From Buddleja alternifolia (lineage: Eukaryota; Streptophyta; Magnoliopsida; Lamiales; Scrophulariaceae): a stretch of 64,000 nucleotides of DNA. The stretch is from the NCBI GenBank assembly GCA_019426215.1, contig CM033402.1, positions 2,604,001 to 2,668,000 of the forward strand, given 5' to 3'. The first letter of the stretch is position 1. Every line of letters starts with the position of its first letter. The translations under genes and the position numbers were made by a program. Of the stretch, positions 61,745-64,000 are shown one piece after another. The notes below the pieces were generated by a model. The model ran no database searches. It was not told where the DNA came from and saw only the letters and a list, made by a program, of their open reading frames with translations.

Positions 61745-63988
61745 CCTAGAGTCATTTGGAATGGAGAACCCTTAGAGTACTTTGGCCCCTCTTGTGGATT
61801 AAGGCAAGGAGACCCTTTGTCTCCTTGCCTCTTTGTTCTTTGTATTGAGAGACTTGGGTATCTTATTGAGGACGCTGTGAAAGGCGGAAAATGGCAACCT
61901 TTGCCCGTTTGCCGTGGAGGTCCAAAATTCTCTCATATCTTTTTTGCGGATGATTTAATTTTTATGGCAACGGCTACTCGACAAAATGCTCAAGTCATTG
62001 AAAGCATTTTGGATCAATTTTGCTCGTGCTCTGGACTTATGGTCAACAATAGGAAATCACGTATTTTTTTCTCAAAACAAACGGAGAGAGGTTTGAGAAG
62101 AGATATCTCGAGAATGCTTGGTTTCGAATGCACAAGTAATTTGGGAAAATATTTGGGGGTTCCTCTAATACATGAAAGGGTATCTCCGAGACTTTTCGAC
62201 GAGCTTATTTCAAAGGTACAAAACAGATTGTCCACTTGGAAATCCAAGATGTTGAACATGGCGGGAAGAACCACCTTGATACAAGCCGTCACTACGGCCA
62301 TGCCGACGTATATCATGCAATCGTCGTGGCTCCCTTCGTCCACATGTGAGAAATTGGACAAATTAAATAGAGCTTTTCTATGGGCCACGGATGGAAATAA
62401 CCGGAAGATTCACCCGGTTAAGTGGAGCAAAGTTACCAAACCAAAAAAGGAAGGTGGACTAGGCATTCGTGAAGCAAGAAATATCAACATCTCCCTGCTA
62501 GCAAAATTGGGATGGAGAATTATTGCGAATGAACCGACAATTTGGAGCACACTTGTTCAAAAAAAATATTTACACAACAAGGATCTCCTTGAGTGTGAAG
62601 TAGTAGGGAACTTCTCGGCCCAATGGAAGGGGATAGTTAGGAGTACGAAGCGGATGGAAGGGTGGATAAGGTGGAGAATCGGGAGTGGTTTCTCCGTTTC
62701 TTTTTGGTTTGATAGATGGATGGGAAATGATCTACTTTGTGATGTTGTTCAGGAAGATATCTTAGAGGAGGAGGTTAATCTTCGAGTTGGGGACGTGCTT
62801 GACGAGTGTCGAGAGTGGAAACTTGATGGGATTAAAACCCCCATTCCTGAGATGGTGAAGGCTCGGATAAGGAGTATTCTTGTTCCCATGAACCACATGG
62901 AGGGGGACAAACGAGTTTGGTTTGCCACGACAAATGGAAAGTTCACGTGCAAATCAGCGTACTCAATTCTTATGGGGGAAATAGAAACGGACAGAGCTCA
63001 CAATTGGCAATGGATTTGGAAACTCAAATGCCCAAATAAATTAAAACAATTTATATGGTTGTTTCAACATGAAGGGCTGATTACGAATGCTCTTCGCTTT
63101 GATCGACATTGTTCTCCGACGGATACATGTGCAAGATGCAACAATGGCAGAGAGAGCCCAATTCATTCACTTCGTGACTGCAAATTTGCGAGAGAAGTAT
63201 GGGAGGCCGTAGTCATTCCAATTCAATTCCTCCACTTTTGCTCAATACCAGCGCATGAATGGATACGTGCTAACCTACAAAAAACCATGAGCAATACCTG
63301 GCTTGTGGATCTTGAATGGAGGTATGTTTTCCTAGCGGCGATATGGACAATTTGGATGAGTAGAAACAATTTTGTGTTTAAGGGGCTGAACTCCAGTCTT
63401 AGAGAAGTGCTTAGGGACACTCAGCGCCTGGCTCTGGATATTCATGCAGCCTTCCCAGCCACAACAAAGCCGAACTCTATGGAACGGGTGAACCTCTACT
63501 GGGAAAAGCCACCTACGGGGTTTTGGAAAATCAATACGGATGGAAGCTTCATGGCATCGACGAACAATGCGGCAATAGGAGGATTAATCCGAGATGAGAT
63601 GGGTAAATGGATCATAGGGTTCTCCAAGGATTTAGGAGCCCGAACAATCACAGAGGCCGAATTACTCGCTCTACGAGAAGGACTTCAAATGGCATGGGAG
63701 CGTCGACCCCGTGGAATCATTGTTGAGATCGATTCCGAGGTGGTGTGGAAATTAGTTACAAATGCAAACGTGGAAGAACACCCCCTAGGCTGCATTATCA
63801 TGGATTGTAGGGATTTGTTGAGGAAACCTTGGAACATTGAATTTCTACATATCCTAAGGGAGAAAAATAGATGTGCGGATAGCTTAGCCAAGCTAGGACA
63901 GGAGACTAATGGGAAATGTCAAGTTTGGAGCAACCCTCCGGAAGAGGTTGAAGATTTAGTTTTTGAGGAGATGAATCTCCACTTGTAG
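61745..63988 (+). pseudogene. LINE ORF2 fragment: RT C-terminal half, zf-RVT and RNase H
   Basis: One frame stays open for almost 750 codons with no frameshift or internal stop, though there is no genuine start codon because of the 5' truncation. In order: the end of the RT palm with the catalytic FFADD near 61943, the thumb region (LGKYLGVPL, MAGRTTLIQAV), the zf-RVT segment (KLKCPNKLKQFIW, CARCNNGRESPIHSLRDC) near 63010-63200, and a plant LINE RNase H domain at about 63525-63900. The RNase H residues are present: D in NTDGS, E in TEAEL, D in EIDS, D in CADSLAK. In an intact element the product would copy its own RNA at the integration site. Here it cannot be a complete enzyme. Confidence 0.85.
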
Positions 63989-64000
63989 GTTTTTGGTAGT
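61745..64000 (+). mobile_element. 5'-truncated L1-type LINE, continuing past the right edge
   Basis: Reverse-transcriptase homology begins abruptly near 61745 (NGEPLEYFGPS, then GLRQGDPLSPCLF) after unrelated sequence, so endonuclease and the first half of the RT are missing, the usual LINE 5' truncation. The coding part ends at a stop at 63986-63988. The 3' UTR, poly(A) and right target duplication would lie outside the window. Confidence 0.9.

Noticed and set aside
62014..62388. Antisense open frames within the LINE
   Set aside because: Shadows of the RT/RNase H frame.

Overview
The window is nuclear DNA from a flowering plant. The protein-coding genes are split by many AT-rich GT-AG introns, and the proteins are plant types: 11S seed globulin, ALOG/LSH, NAC, RHON1-like plastid protein and a LINE with a plant-style RNase H. 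Between the genes lie miniature transposons and (TA)n tracts. It is a eudicot, and an asterid (Lamiales-like) is my guess from general similarity only; nothing in the sequence fixes the species.

Layout, left to right. (1) 552-2755, minus: an 11S globulin gene with three of the usual four exons; the fourth should lie beyond the left edge. A legumin/RY box and TATA tract sit upstream. (2) 4371-16213, minus: a complete SMC1 cohesin gene; 18 exons join in frame to 1,224 residues. (3) 17520-20069, plus: a five-exon S26 (signal-peptidase-like) protein of 205 residues that lacks both catalytic residues. (4) 21930-24448, plus: a two-exon RHON1-like plastid RNA-binding protein, 407 residues. (5) 26864-27397, plus: an intronless ALOG/LSH gene. 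(6) 31891-34492, minus: a three-exon NAC transcription factor. (7) 34.5-48.8 kb: a gene desert of transposons, some nested and with target-site duplications that fix their ends: a Mutator-type MITE carrying a hAT MITE, a TRIM retroelement, and a hAT element inside an older MITE. (8) 48788-57678, minus: a complete ribophorin II (RPN2) gene, 19 exons, 692 residues. (9) 59684-61183, minus: a three-exon NOP10 gene, 64 residues. (10) 61745 to the right edge, plus: a 5'-truncated L1-type LINE with an open RT/RNase H frame.

The genes serve unrelated cellular roles: seed storage, sister-chromatid cohesion, plastid RNA handling, organ-boundary and transcription control, N-glycosylation, and rRNA pseudouridylation. 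There is no operon-like logic. The one pairing that looks meaningful is the S26-like gene next to the RHON1-like gene, which as I recall are also neighbours in Arabidopsis. I saw no new multi-gene system. The most informative material is the degraded-active-site protease and the well-delimited nested transposons.
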